Positions 1 to 10,485 of a DNA stretch of 64,000 nt are shown here, one piece after another (the stretch's first letter is position 1; the number at the start of each line of letters is the position of its first letter). The position numbers and the translations under genes are program-made. The DNA lies in the NCBI GenBank assembly GCA_905178155.1, contig CAJINV010000005.1:8244515-8308514 (forward strand), in the 5' to 3' direction. Source of the stretch: Amoebophrya sp. A120. Its lineage: Eukaryota > Sar > Dinophyceae > Syndiniales > Amoebophryaceae. A model generated the notes under the pieces. That model did not search any database and had not been told where the DNA came from. It saw only the letters and a program-made list of their open reading frames with translations.

Positions 1-228
1 TAATATGCCGTGTCGTGGTTCTTGCGGTGAGCTCGTCTAGCCGCATCACAAGCTGTTATACCGCCTTATCCTGACTAGCGCATCACAGATCTCCAAAGTC
101 GATGTCAAGACGCTTTCTTATGTATGAGGCTGCGTACTATTACATAGATACACGCTATTGAGAGAGAGAGTTCAGATTTGCATGACAACAACTTTGGTAC
201 TATCGTGGCGACGTTTTTGCGCAGGATA
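1..228. mobile_element. Introner family B, right part only
   Basis: The right end matches family B: the GCATGACAAC motif followed by GACGTTTTTGCGCAGGATA, and the interior resembles complete family B copies such as 20139-20423. The left end lies outside the window or is too diverged to see. It is older and more diverged than most copies. Confidence 0.6.
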
Positions 229-2176
229 CTTCTCCTCCGACTCGGAGCTCTCGAGGCAGATCAGGAAGAGACGAAAGATCGTGGAAAAGTGAACTGTTCC
301 AGTACATCAACTCGACGGTTGTAAGATTTGTGGAACATTCAAGTACAGACGCTGCGACGCCCTAGCGGAATGGCGGAGGGACATCATCAGGGATGTATTT
401 GTGAAGATGCGGGTAGTGGAGTACGAGTAGAACTAGAAGTACAAAATATTCAAGGATCGTTCCGCGGGGTTGGACCAGCACGCTGTACCGAAAGTCTTCA
501 CGTCGTCGAGGACCACCATCAGATCTAAAGACTACAAGACTACACCAAGGAGGAGTTTTTGTTCTACCAGAAGATCCCGAGGATTTTTACACGAAAAAAT
601 GCACATGTGTTTCAGCGTTTCATTTTGCAATGACGATTTTCGAGGGAAGCATGCGGCAGAGAAGAACATAGGATACCATCGGACAGGGGGGAGATGTGGC
701 GGCGTCTGATGAACCGAATATAGAAAAGGAAGATACTTTTACATATGCGACGAAAAGTTTTTGTCGCCCTCTTCGCTCCATGATCTTCCTAGGAGGGCCA
801 GCAGCGTGGACATTGTGGAATCAATTCTCCACGTTGTACTTACCTTTCATCGCAGCATACAGTTTCCAATAGACATTTCAATCTTGCCTGCATTGGTTTG
901 CACTTGCAGGGGGGCGTACTACACACTCATGTACAACTACAACAGTGACGTCGTGTCAATCGCTGCGCGGTCTGCCCTCGACGCAAGAGCCATTGCGTAT
1001 TTGTACGAAAGTGCTGCAGCACCAAAGCTGCAGATCATATACTACTCACGCAGAAACCGAGGTCTTATTTGTTATTCGGGGCGACACAAGAACTTTTCGT
1101 TTGCATAGTGGGGTGAAAAACATTTGGAGATTTTTTTTACCAACGATAAACCGAAGAGAACGATACGGAGATAGAAAAACGATGAGTCGCCACGACCTGA
1201 AGAAGTGGACGTCGAATCTATATCGTCAGAGACGAGGTCATTTTCTACCACACCACAACATTTTGCAACATCGTCGAACAAACCGATATATGGATACCCC
1301 TGCTGTACAAAAAAATCCAGAACGACAGGCCGGTGATGGAGCGGTTTCGATTATGACACAGGAGGATTCAGCTCGTTTTTCCGCAAAAATACCCCGAAAA
1401 AAACAACCGCGACATACGTACTTCATGAAAATCACCACACTTTCGAAGACGTTATCTGTATTCACGAACAAGAATTTCTACGACCCATTGACACAATTTC
1501 TTACGCGCACAAAATGATTTTCTTTTTGAACATAATCTCACATGTCTTTCAAAAATAATATCCAAACGCCACTCTCATTGTTAAGGCCGCGGCTTCGTCG
1601 TGCGCTGGGTGCTAGTGGATTGTCTCTGGGAGAGGCTCGGGTTCATCTACTTTGTGTTCTACCCGTCCGAGGAAACAGAAGATCAGCGTACTCATGTGCT
1701 AAAAGCTGTAGTTTCATGACTACTTCTTTCACCCAAAATCGATGAAGAAGTTTTTACGATTTTGGATGCGGTTTTGCTACGCTTCGCAGAAGATCTACTA
1801 CTACTTCAGGATGATCCACGGCTTCCCTATGACAGGATATTTTTGTCAAGCAGGAAGATGGGGCTAAGAGCCCAAGGAATGTTGATATGCGTGCGGCGTG
1901 GTGGTTTGGTGAAATATGATGTTATCGTTGAGCTTCTGCTTCACCGATCCAGCAGAAAGTGTGGTGGTAGATTGCAAGTCGAAGACGTGCTGTAGGCGTG
2001 TAAAGCAGGGTTCTAGTTTTATCGTGTTACAACGGAATCATGGAGGACTCATCCTCTTCAGCGATTTTTATATACTGTTTGACAGCTACTTCTGCTTCTG
2101 CAATAACTTGAACTTTTTCACTTTCTCTTGCACGTCGCCCCTTCGAAATCAAACCGCGTCTACTTCAACATTTTAA
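229..2176 (+). pseudogene. Coding-like, frame-broken region, unassigned
   Basis: Several stretches look protein-coding, but no frame runs through them. Examples are a segment reading EWRRDIIRDVFVKMR near 375, KDYTKEEFLFYQKIPRIFTR near 530-590, HENHHTFEDVICIHEQ near 1430, and a 77-codon open stretch at 1762-1995. Stops and frame changes separate them, and I could not bridge them with plausible GT-AG introns. It directly follows the end of an old introner, so it probably began as exonic sequence of a gene starting left of the window. It may be a decayed gene, or a real gene with introns I failed to place. I do not recognise a family. Confidence 0.3.
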
Positions 2177-2248
2177 TTTTATCCTAAAGTTTGTCCATTA
2201 CAACATCACGAGCTTTTGCGACGTACAGTGGCAAGCGGATCAGAAAAA

Positions 2249-3000
2249 ATGGGTTTCACGCGTAGAAGAAAAAACAAGGAGCAGATTTTTGAGCAAGAGC
2301 TCCAGGGGGTATGAACTGCAAACATGTCTGAGTCTGGAGCCTTGATGTGATGCTAGTTAGTGAACGGTGGGCGCACTGCGGTATGCAGCCACGCATGACA
2401 AGTTTCTGAGGTCCTATGTGTTGCGCTTCCCGCATGACAGTTTTTGCATGACAGGTAAGAGGCTGCCTTCATGCTCATGCATTACAGATTTAAGAGTCAT
2501 GTGAGACAAGCATGACAAGCTTGCACTCTTCCAGACCCAGACATATTTGCAGTTGATAGGGGGCCCCGGATGACGAGGAAACCGGTAGTTGCGATTCAAA
2601 AAAGCTTATGCATTGCTAATATGTCTGGCTCTGGGTCTGGAAGGATGCAAGATTTGCCATGCTTGTCTAGCATGACTCTGAGCTCTGTATTGCGTGCCCG
2701 CAAAGAGCTCCTCTTTCCTGTCATGCAGAAGCGAAATTTCTCATGCGGATTACGCAACTCAGAGGCAGAACCACAACCACGGAAAAACTTGTCATGCTTG
2801 GCAGTGCATTACAATGTGCGCATTGGTCCTTGACTTGCATCACAAGTTTCCAGACCCAGACATATTTGCATTCAAAAAAACTGGCCGCCGAGAACTTGCG
2901 AATTCGACAAAAACAGGCACTGACGACTATCACGACGGTTTTGGGCACCGCGACCTTTCTCGGGGGCGTGTTGCTGGTGCTAAGGATGCTGTTTTTGTGA
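2249..3000 (+). CDS. Small single-span membrane protein, unknown function
   Basis: Joining 2249-2309, 2564-2606 and 2883-3000 gives 222 nt, or 73 codons plus a stop. ATG 2249 is the first ATG after an in-frame stop at 2174. The N-terminal 20 residues are basic (MGFTRRRKNKEQ...), the middle is acidic (APDDEETG), and the last ~39 residues run from ENLRIRQKQ into a hydrophobic segment (TVLGTATFLGGVLLVLRMLFL) that ends at the stop. This is a tail-anchored or single-pass architecture with the N-terminus probably cytosolic. Both introns are family A introners. I recognise no family. Size and topology would suit a small mitochondrial or ER membrane protein, but that is only a guess. Confidence 0.6.
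2310..2558. mobile_element. Introner family A in gene 1
   Basis: TSD ggggg on both sides; phase 1. Family A ends are TATSAAMTGCAAAMATGTCT and its inverse AGACATWTTTGCAKTTGATA, with the core GTCTGGGTCTGG / CCAGACCCAGAC just inside. Confidence 0.85.
2607..2877. mobile_element. Introner family A in gene 1
   Basis: TSD aagct / aaact (one mismatch); phase 2. The right terminus has decayed from the usual TTGATA to TTCAAA. Confidence 0.75.
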
Positions 3001-3745
3001 GGAAAAGTAGAGATGGAAAATGAGCTTGATTGAAATCAGGAAAACACGAATGACACACCGCACATATAAGCTCAGCTTTTGGACAAGAAGACAATCGCAG
3101 AGATGGTCCAGAGATGATGATGGTAAAGAACAGGACAGACTTTTTGTAAACACATGAGAACTACTACACCTCCGCATAGGCATTCGGCTCTCCTAATTAT
3201 CTGAAGACTACAGAATTTGTGTTTCCCCCGAAGCCTTGGCGGGACATCAAAGTCCTCCCGGTCTCAACCTTGTTCCTTCGTCCTTGAAGTTGCCGTCGTG
3301 AATAAGTACTTTTCGTCGGTTAATAGTTTCCCTCAGTAGCGAGTTACCTTCGGTCTGCTTCGTGCTTGATGTGAAGTCGCATTTTATTGCGTGCGTGTTT
3401 TTATTTTTTCGTGCAGGTCAATGTGGATTTCTGGTTCTGTGATAGCATTTTCGTGTTCTTGCGTACAGTTGTTTAGTCGTCATTGTGCAAAGCTTTTCTT
3501 TGTTTGCACCGCTGGTGCGGAAGTGCAGTCGTGAGTTTTCGTGCAAAAAATCCTTCTTCTTCGTCATCGTCTCCTTGCTTTTTTCTGAGTCTGTAGAAGC
3601 AGTAGTGTGCTCGCCACTGCTTTTTTCAGAATTATTGTGTAAGTAGCACTCACTTTCAAGAATAGACACAATCATAACTCCAAATCTAGAGTGTAATTCC
3701 CCGCCTGCAAGTGTCGCCACGAGCAAGTAAAAGCAAAACACGAAC
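3001..3745. other. Spacer between genes 1 and 2
   Basis: No long open frame, introner or RNA gene was recognised. It presumably holds the 3' end of gene 1 and the promoter of gene 2. No recognisable promoter motif was seen. Confidence 0.5.
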
Positions 3746-5468
3746 ATGGACCAGGACTTGCGACCCGGACGGGGACGATCATCATGCCGCGCTGATGCCA
3801 TGGACAACGTATCAAATGTAAAATTGTCTGGGTCTGGAAGGTTGCAACTTGTGATGCTGCATTTGGATTCCAAAAAAATCTGTATTGCATGAGCAGCAAA
3901 GGGAGTGTAATTTTTGCTATGGGAAGAGGGCATTTGTCATGCGGAATAGGCATCCAGTTCCAGAAGCCCTCAAAATATCTCTGATGCTTGGGCATGCATC
4001 ACAGACATCATTGCTCATGCAAAACTTGCATGACAAGTCTCAGAATCTTCCAGACCCAGACATTTTTGCACTTGATACAACGAGACAGCGCGCAAAATCC
4101 AACGCCGAGCCCGTGCCCCGAGTCCGTATCGGCTGGCTGCAGCCGTATCAAATGTAAAAATGTCTGGGTCTGGAAACTTGTGCTGCTGGGTGGCGTCTCG
4201 TGATGAGGCCACAAGTGCTGGCTCAGCATGACAAGTTTCTGAGCTTCTAGGTGTTGCCTATTCTGCATGACAAACTGCGTTTCTGCATCACACAGAAAAA
4301 CGGAGCTCTTGGGTAACGTGCATGACAGATTTAAGAGTCATGCCAGACAAGCATGACAAACATGCATTCTTCCAGACCCAGACATTTTTGCATTTGATAA
4401 GCCGGGCCGACGATTTATTTGCTGCGCTACGGCACGATGGCGGCAACAGCCGGCGATCGCATTTTCGGTGCGGAAGGTATGAAAGTGCCCGAGACCATCA
4501 CGGAACGAGCGTCGCGAGAATCAGAATCCGAAGCGAAGTCTTTCTCTTTGGAAGGAGCACCGGAAGATGCAGAAGGACGATCGCGCGGCCCGGCAGAAAC
4601 CGTGCAGAAAAAACAAAAAGTGCGCAAGCTGTGGAAGCGCGACAGAACCAAATTTTTGGCGCCGAACGAGCTGGTGTTGGAGCTGCTGGAGCAAGACGAG
4701 GACGAGGCAGGGCACGGTATCCTGAGCAAAAACGTCCCCAGGGATCTCGCAACAGAAGTCGAGAAGTTTTGGGAGTCACGCATGAAAAGTTCATCTCTGT
4801 ATTGTATGTAGTGCAGTTTAGCAAGTGCAGCCGCATCGCAAAGCCACCTACTCATCCTGTTTATAGCATTACAAAGTCAAAAATACGATTGGAAATGCCT
4901 CTCATGGGGATGCGTGTTACAAATCTTCCTGTGAATGCAAATCTGCATGGCTGTCTGGGGTGGGAATGTTTTTACACAGGATACACGGGCCCGCATCGGA
5001 ACGGACGGAAAATGCTGTTGACGTTGTTCTCGATGCAGAAGACCCAGCGGCGTCGTTCATGGAGGCCCCCTCGCTCGGCACCTTGTTCGATGCGCTGCCG
5101 GAGTGGATGTTTTTGAAAGACTATCCAGGAAAAAAACTATGTGATGGTAGCTTTGTAGGAAGAGCAGCATCACAAATTCGTTTTACAAAGGAAACCTGCC
5201 CTGCGTAGCTAGTACGTGAAAACACGTATGAAAGTGGCCTATGACGCACATTCAGCATGACAAACGTATTAGTTTTGCATTTTTTGCATCACAAATAGTT
5301 TTTTTCTTGGATAAAGACCCAGATTCCGTGGTGTACTACACACCGGAAAGGGGAGATTCGGCCACGACGATGACCGCCGGGGAACTTTGGACCAACGTTA
5401 GAACCGCCGTGGAAGATGCTGCGGCGGGTATCTTGGCCTCGATTAATCAGCTAAGCACGGAAAAATGA
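3746..5468 (+). CDS. Hypothetical 240-aa protein, four introners
   Basis: Exons 3746-3809, 4083-4145, 4405-4717, 4989-5121 and 5319-5468 sum to 723 nt, exactly 240 codons plus a stop. ATG 3746 follows an in-frame stop at 3728. The product starts MDQDLRPGRGRSS. It has a basic central segment (KKQKVRKLWKRDRTKFLAPNE, around residues 120-140), then an acidic helix (LVLELLEQDEDEAG) and a C-terminal part containing LFDALPEWMFLKD and a helical tail (LWTNVRTAVEDAAAGI). No signal peptide or membrane segment is seen. I recognise no family. The perfect frame arithmetic across four introns of three families (A, A, B, C) is the main support for the model. Confidence 0.7.
3810..4077. mobile_element. Introner family A in gene 2
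   Basis: TSD caacg, exact; phase 1. Confidence 0.9.
4146..4399. mobile_element. Introner family A in gene 2
   Basis: TSD agccg, exact; phase 1. It belongs to a subfamily with a GATGCTGGGTGGCG interior, shared with 11858 and 13647, and found inverted at 55221. Confidence 0.9.
4718..4983. mobile_element. Introner family B in gene 2
   Basis: TSD cacgg, exact; phase 2. Family B ends are TATCCTGAGTAAAAACGTCC and the inverse GGACGTTTTTACTCAGGATA, followed inward by a CCACMCCAGAG block. Confidence 0.9.
5122..5313. mobile_element. Introner family C in gene 2
   Basis: TSD aagac, exact; phase 0. Family C ends are TATCCAAGAAAAAAACTGTG and the inverse, ending TTTTTTCTTGGATA. With this TSD, none of the six frame-equivalent junctions gives GT-AG. 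Confidence 0.9.
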
Positions 5469-5867
5469 CAATATCTTTGCTGGGTCGGAGAGACGAAAAC
5501 ATTGCGCGTGATGCTTGGTGCAAGAGCTGTTGTTATTTCCCGTGATTCTGTTTCCGGGTATGAAGATGTAAATAGGGTGAGATACTAAGACTAAGTACTA
5601 GTTGTTTTAGCATTAGAAGCCAGTCCTTGCTCCTTGGAGGTGGACTTTTGCCTGGTGCCCGTTGCTATTCTCACAGGAAGCGCAAGCTATAGTGCGCGCA
5701 GGAGCTAATTGTGAGTAGTCCTTGCCAGCCCTTTCATAACAAATCGAGAATGCTGTGGCCTCCAAGCGCGCGGAGTCCACACGACAAACTACGGAAGACG
5801 AGAAGACGGCGTTTCTGGAGGCTGACAGTGGAACTGATGCCACCGGAACTACTCGGGGTCGGGATTT
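5469..5867. other. Spacer between genes 2 and 3
   Basis: Nothing recognised apart from an open frame in phase with gene 3 that begins at 5740, after a stop, without an ATG until 5868. Confidence 0.5.
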
Positions 5868-8800
5868 GATGGGCCCGTGGACGTTGATGCCGCGATCGTT
5901 GGAAGACAAAGAGAAACGTTTCGGTGACCGGCCAGAAGTAAAGTTTTTTGGTGAAGCGCAGCAGATTTTGAAGGAAATCCTGGGGGGGGAGGACACTACT
6001 GTGCCACACGACAAGATTATACCGTATATTCGCGAAATTGTAAGCAAATTCTACGAACAGATCGCCAACGAACACACAACGTCGAAAGAAAAGTACCGAC
6101 AAGAACTCTCGGCCGCGCTTCTAATGCGCAGAGCTGCGACAGGTGAAGCTGAGGCAGAGCGTGTGATGGGACTCAAAGCGGGGAAGAAAGGATTGGTGGA
6201 TGTCGTCGGCCACGCGACGCCGGATACGGCGGTCAAGGAAAAAGAAGAATTGCTGGAAGCGGCGGAGAAAGGTCCTCCGACCTCGCTTCACATCCTTCAG
6301 CGGATGGGTCTGAGGGCAGTGAATCTGATGCGGGGCCCGGGGCTGCTGCAAGTGGCACTAAATCTGAAGTAGATCATGATGCCGCTCGCACCGATCCCCA
6401 GTACCCACTTTTGGTGGACATCTGTAACGATCACGATCTCCAAGTCAAACTCGCGTTGGCAGAGCTAGGAAAAGGGGCCGACACTCTAGCAGAAGTTACA
6501 GACAACGAACTAATGAATGCTATTATGCAGAGGGCCAACTGCGACTTCGTTTACGTGTTCGGCGACGTACACGGTGCCTTCGAGGATTTACTACGCGTGC
6601 TGCACACGCTGCCGGACGGTCACAAGATTTCCGATTTCCCGGGACGCATAGTGTTTTTGGGCGACTACCTCGATCGCGCGACGACGCTGGGCGATAGCTT
6701 TTCAACCTTGTTCTACCTGTTGTGGCTGGAGGCGACGTATCCGGACAAAATTACGCTGTTGCTTGGAAATCATGAGGACTTCAGCTACTTCACGGACCCT
6801 GGAAGCGTCATGAATACTGCGTCGCCGCAGGAGCACAACGCATTTAGGTTCAGCAAAAGGGGCGCTCGGGTCGTCCCAGCGCACCAAAAGAAAATACTTG
6901 CGGAACCTCGTTGCGAAATTCATTGACACCGAATTGGGCGGACGCCGTGGTCAAGCATTGTTGTAGCAATACTAGCGCACCACAGACGTCGGCGTCCAGG
7001 AAGCTCATTCATCTTTTACGCATTCGGAATGACAATGATCATGCACGAATAGACATTCGAAGGCCAGAGTCGTGAAGGTAGCACTCGTTCTACTACATGC
7101 AGCGCTTCGGATGCGGTTGTTCCAAGATCAGGTGTATAGAAAAAAAACTCTCAGAAGTATCTATTACGTTGAAGTATTTCTTTTGCGTGTGCTGCGGGCC
7201 TCGGGGCTGCAAGGATTTTTGTGTGCGATAACCCTTTTTGGGCACTTTGTTACATTTGATGCGGTTAAGACCCTGCTGGACCCATTCTTCGCGACAGCAC
7301 CCCTTGGGGCCGTAGCGTACGACGAAGCTTTCATTGTGCACGCGGGTATTCTTGGGCGGTTAAAGCCGATTGAGGAGCTACGAAGTGTTTCTCGTCCGGG
7401 CTTTATATGGAGTGCAAGAATTGTGTATTATTCGTGCGTCCTGTCGTTCAGGATCAAGACCGATCAGGATCTGAAGGAGACGTACGCGAGCATTGGAATT
7501 GGCATGATCGGGCACTGAGCGCCAGCGTCGAGTTAAGGAAAGTGCATGCATGTACAGATACAAGTACTCGTCTACGTCTGCGAACGATACTAGCGACGCC
7601 ACGTCATAGTTTGTGCCACTCCATAGTAAAACACTGGCACTTCTGCGGGTACTACGGGGTATACGGATCAAGAGCGGGCGAAAAGCATGGGCACGAAAGT
7701 TTTCCAGACTGTGCCGGGACATGGCGGACCGCCCCCGAAGTGTAGTTCCGACGCTGCCTTACTGTGGGCGGTATCGATCTTATCTCAATCTGTATGACCA
7801 GATACAACAGGATTAGTATGATATACATTGATGTTTTTCGTTGGCGCTGTATTTTGTTTTTGTCTTTCTTTTTCTGCTGTATTGATAGAACGCGATAAGT
7901 ACTGCGCAGCGCAGTTTTGCGAATGAAGCTTTGTTCCCGAAGTGTCTCCATCACAGCGTCGCTGATCTTTTTCTCATAGAAAAATACAGCGCACCTGCTT
8001 CCGCATAGATGTGGGTGACAGACGCAGGCGGATTCGAATTTCGAAGTCTTCGTCATCTGTATGTATCCTTCTAGGTGCGCGATTCTTTCTTTATCTTTTA
8101 CAGGACCCAGCGCGGCCTGGTCACACCCAAAGTCGTTGCGGACAAGATCAGATGGTACCCGGCGGTCGCCCATGGACTATCCGGTGAGGAGACGCCCCCA
8201 ACCTGTAGTCAAGATGGTCGTAACCATCCTCGACAAATCCGCAAGTTTTGGGAGTCAAGCGTAAGAAATTTGGGCCTATGCAGGTAGACAAGTCCGCAAG
8301 TAATTTACTTGCTTATCCTAGTAGATAAATGACTTGCGAAATTTGCACAACTAGATGAAAGTGCCCCTCATACAGCGAGAGCAACATGGAAATTGCAGGA
8401 CAAAAAATCTGGCGTGGGGGCGTTTTTGCATCGGATATGGGCCGCCGAAGTAGCCAAAGAATTCTTTTCCCTTAACGGGATCAGGCTGCTGCTTCGTGGG
8501 CACGAGCCGGGAGAGTTTTCCGACATGGTAAAGAGCTTGCTTATTTGTGTAACGTCGTCGTTTGTTTCCACTTTCTTTTCCCCGGTTTGAGATGTTGTTG
8601 TCAGCACCTCAATGTTTTTTTTCTTCAGATATCGAAACAAATTAAGATCAAACTATAGTGACTTTCGTCGCTGCAAAGGGTTTTAGGGTGTCATGGATTT
8701 AGTCTAGGGGTCCTATTGTGAGGTGTGCAAATGCTGAAATTCTGGCCCACCGCACAAATCGGGAATCAAAAATGCACCAACTTACCACAGCTGCTTCAAA

Positions 8801-9786
8801 AATCGGGAATCAAGAATGAATATCCAACTTACCACAGGTTCTTCAAACGCTTTGGGCAGGAGCTGTGTCTGAGGCGATCAGATTCAGTGGTGCGGGACCA
8901 TGGGTTAAAGAGCTGGAGGACAGACTCAACAATCGCAAGAACATCCTCCAACGTAACGCACATGAAAACTATGTGGTTGAGCTACGAACGGAATTCGTCA
9001 ATGATCGTTCTGGGCCTTACAGTGCCAAATTGGACAATGGCAACGTGGTGTTCTTGTTCTCGAGCCCGAAGTATGGATCGGATTCGAGGAACCTCGCATC
9101 TTTTGGTAGGTTGGATCGAAGGATAAATGATGAAGAGCCACGACCACCACCTCATGTTTTTGGTGAAAAGGGAGCCCTGGACAAATTTGTGGGGGAGTCA
9201 AATCGCCACGCAACTTCTGTCAAACAAGCGCAGGAGTACCTTTCTCGCCTCCCTGAAGAGTACAAGCATACCAACCCAACATTGCTGCAAATCTCTGGCG
9301 AAAAATCCCCATACAATTACGATTCTATCCATCCGGACCGGCCGGCACGAAAGCGACTCGACGCTATCAAAGGTAAATGCTTCTGGGTCTGCAAAAGTGC
9401 AGATGTTTGTCATGCTGCTTTTCAGTGACGAAGGAGAAGGTCATTTGGCATGCAAGCTCTAGCGTCACACCTTTTAATCTTAGTAACGTTAGTAATGCAT
9501 GACGGTGTTATCAAGAATAAGAAATGGCAAAGCTTTTTTTGTCCATGCGTGACCGACTTTTTCGTGATCTGAAATTGTGTGCGGCAGTTTCCAGACCCAG
9601 GCATGTTTGTAATTCACAGAGGCTCAAGTGTCGCAATTTGTGGAGCAGCTCGACAAAATCAAAAGCCTCGACGACAAGAAGCCGTCCAAGTTTACGGAGA
9701 ACTACTACGTTTTCGGAAGAGGTTCCTTTGAGCCGGGGGCAGGGGACGAGCAAAAAGTAGAGTGGGTTCCCCTTGATGATGAGTGA
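5868..9786 (+). CDS. PPP-family Ser/Thr protein phosphatase
   Basis: A metallo-dependent phosphatase that removes phosphate from Ser/Thr using two metal ions. Signature motifs appear in order: FGDVHGAFEDLL (~6557), FLGDYLDRA (~6655), LLGNHED (~6760), FIVHAG (~7330), WS|DP across a GC-AG intron at 7413/8104, RGHEPG (~8495) and VVFLFSSPKYG (~9045). The C-terminal ~135 residues are charged and end WVPLDDE at 9786. Supported exon segments are 5868-6271, 6301-~6870, ~7260-7413, 8104-8177, 8443-8527, 8838-9372 and 9620-9786. The 6870-7260 part is unresolved; a segment reading KYLRNLVAKFIDTELGG in another frame probably belongs there. The link between the N-terminal ORF and the phosphatase frame needs a 29-nt GT-AG intron at 6272-6300 and is tentative. 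ATG 5868 is the first ATG in the N-terminal frame. The closest PPP subfamily was not determined. Confidence 0.75.
6272..6300 (+). other. Candidate 29-nt GT-AG intron in gene 3
   Basis: It starts GTCCTCC, ends CATCCTTCAG and is pyrimidine-rich. Removing it joins the frame that is open from 5740 to the frame carrying the phosphatase motifs. No other simple join was found. Its small size makes it doubtful. Confidence 0.3.
7414..8103 (+). other. GC-AG intron in gene 3
   Basis: The donor is AGT|GCAAGA and the acceptor CTTTTACAG|GACCCA. The join creates the phosphatase motif FIWS-DP in phase 0. No introner was found inside. Confidence 0.65.
8178..8437. mobile_element. Introner family B in gene 3
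   Basis: TSD tggac / tgggc (one mismatch); phase 2. Both ends are diverged (TATCCGGTGAGGAGACGCCC), so this is probably an older copy. Confidence 0.8.
8528..8837 (+). other. GT-AG intron in gene 3 with duplicated acceptor
   Basis: The donor is ATG|GTAAAG and the acceptor ACTTACCACAG|GTTCTTCAAACG, phase 0. The ~50 bp around the acceptor are tandemly duplicated: an earlier copy ends ACTTACCACAG|CTGCTTCAAA near 8793. Confidence 0.65.
9365..9618. mobile_element. Introner family A in gene 3 with GT-AG signals
   Basis: TSD gacgc / gaggc (one mismatch); phase 2. The left end reads TATCAAAG|GTAAATGCT and the right end TAATTCACAG, so a standard GT-AG intron (9373-9619) overlaps the element. Full-element excision and GT-AG excision both keep the frame, differing by four codons. 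Confidence 0.75.
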
Positions 9787-10485
9787 CGCGTTACCAGAGG
9801 TATAGGCCATGAATTTCCACATCCGGAATATTGTTGCACCTACCCTTGGGATAGCCTATGGTCGACCCACGCAGGCCTGCCTTGATGGCTGTGATTCGCA
9901 AAGCAGTTACGTTGTTAGGCGGTATTGAGATACAACTGATCGACCCTCTAATATCATTGCCGTGATAGATAAAACCATGTTGCTCATCATGTCTGTCGCT
10001 CGGCGACGGGCAGTAGTTCCAAGGGCGATTTTAGAATACGGCTGGTTTCTTTCCCTGCGATAGGGCGTTGTTGGGTGTTTTGTGTTCATCATCTTCATGC
10101 TTTACCGAACCACAACCCCGAGCGGCTTTTGCAAGCTGAAAGAGTGTCGTTGAGACCAGCACGCGCTCAGGGGTACTGCGTTTGTAGAGTCTATTACTTC
10201 TGCACCTCCCATGCAGGAGTACTACCAGGAGCAACAGGAGAGGAGAAGCGTGTTTCTAACGAGGAGCACGTTCACAATCAGTATTTTGTGTTCTCTGTGA
10301 GAAGCCTGTCGACAAGCAAATCTGGATTAACATGACTGGCGCCAGACTGCTTCCACCCACTGACCGTCCCGCAGTAGCGTCCGCTCTTGCGGTTCACCAC
10401 GACTGCTGGGGCGCGCTACAGCGGATTTCTGCGTAAAAGCGTCGCACCGCGTTTCAGAGGAGCTCAGCAAGAACATCTTAACACG
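9787..10485. other. Spacer between genes 3 and 4
   Basis: It contains only short open frames. An ATG at 10331 opens a ~35-codon frame that stops before the kinase start, possibly leader sequence. Nothing else was recognised. Confidence 0.5.

Noticed and set aside
6858-6926. In-frame end of the phosphatase N-terminal ORF (…AEPRCEIH stop)
   Set aside because: Downstream exons clearly continue the PPP fold, so this stop must lie in an intron or past an unplaced junction.
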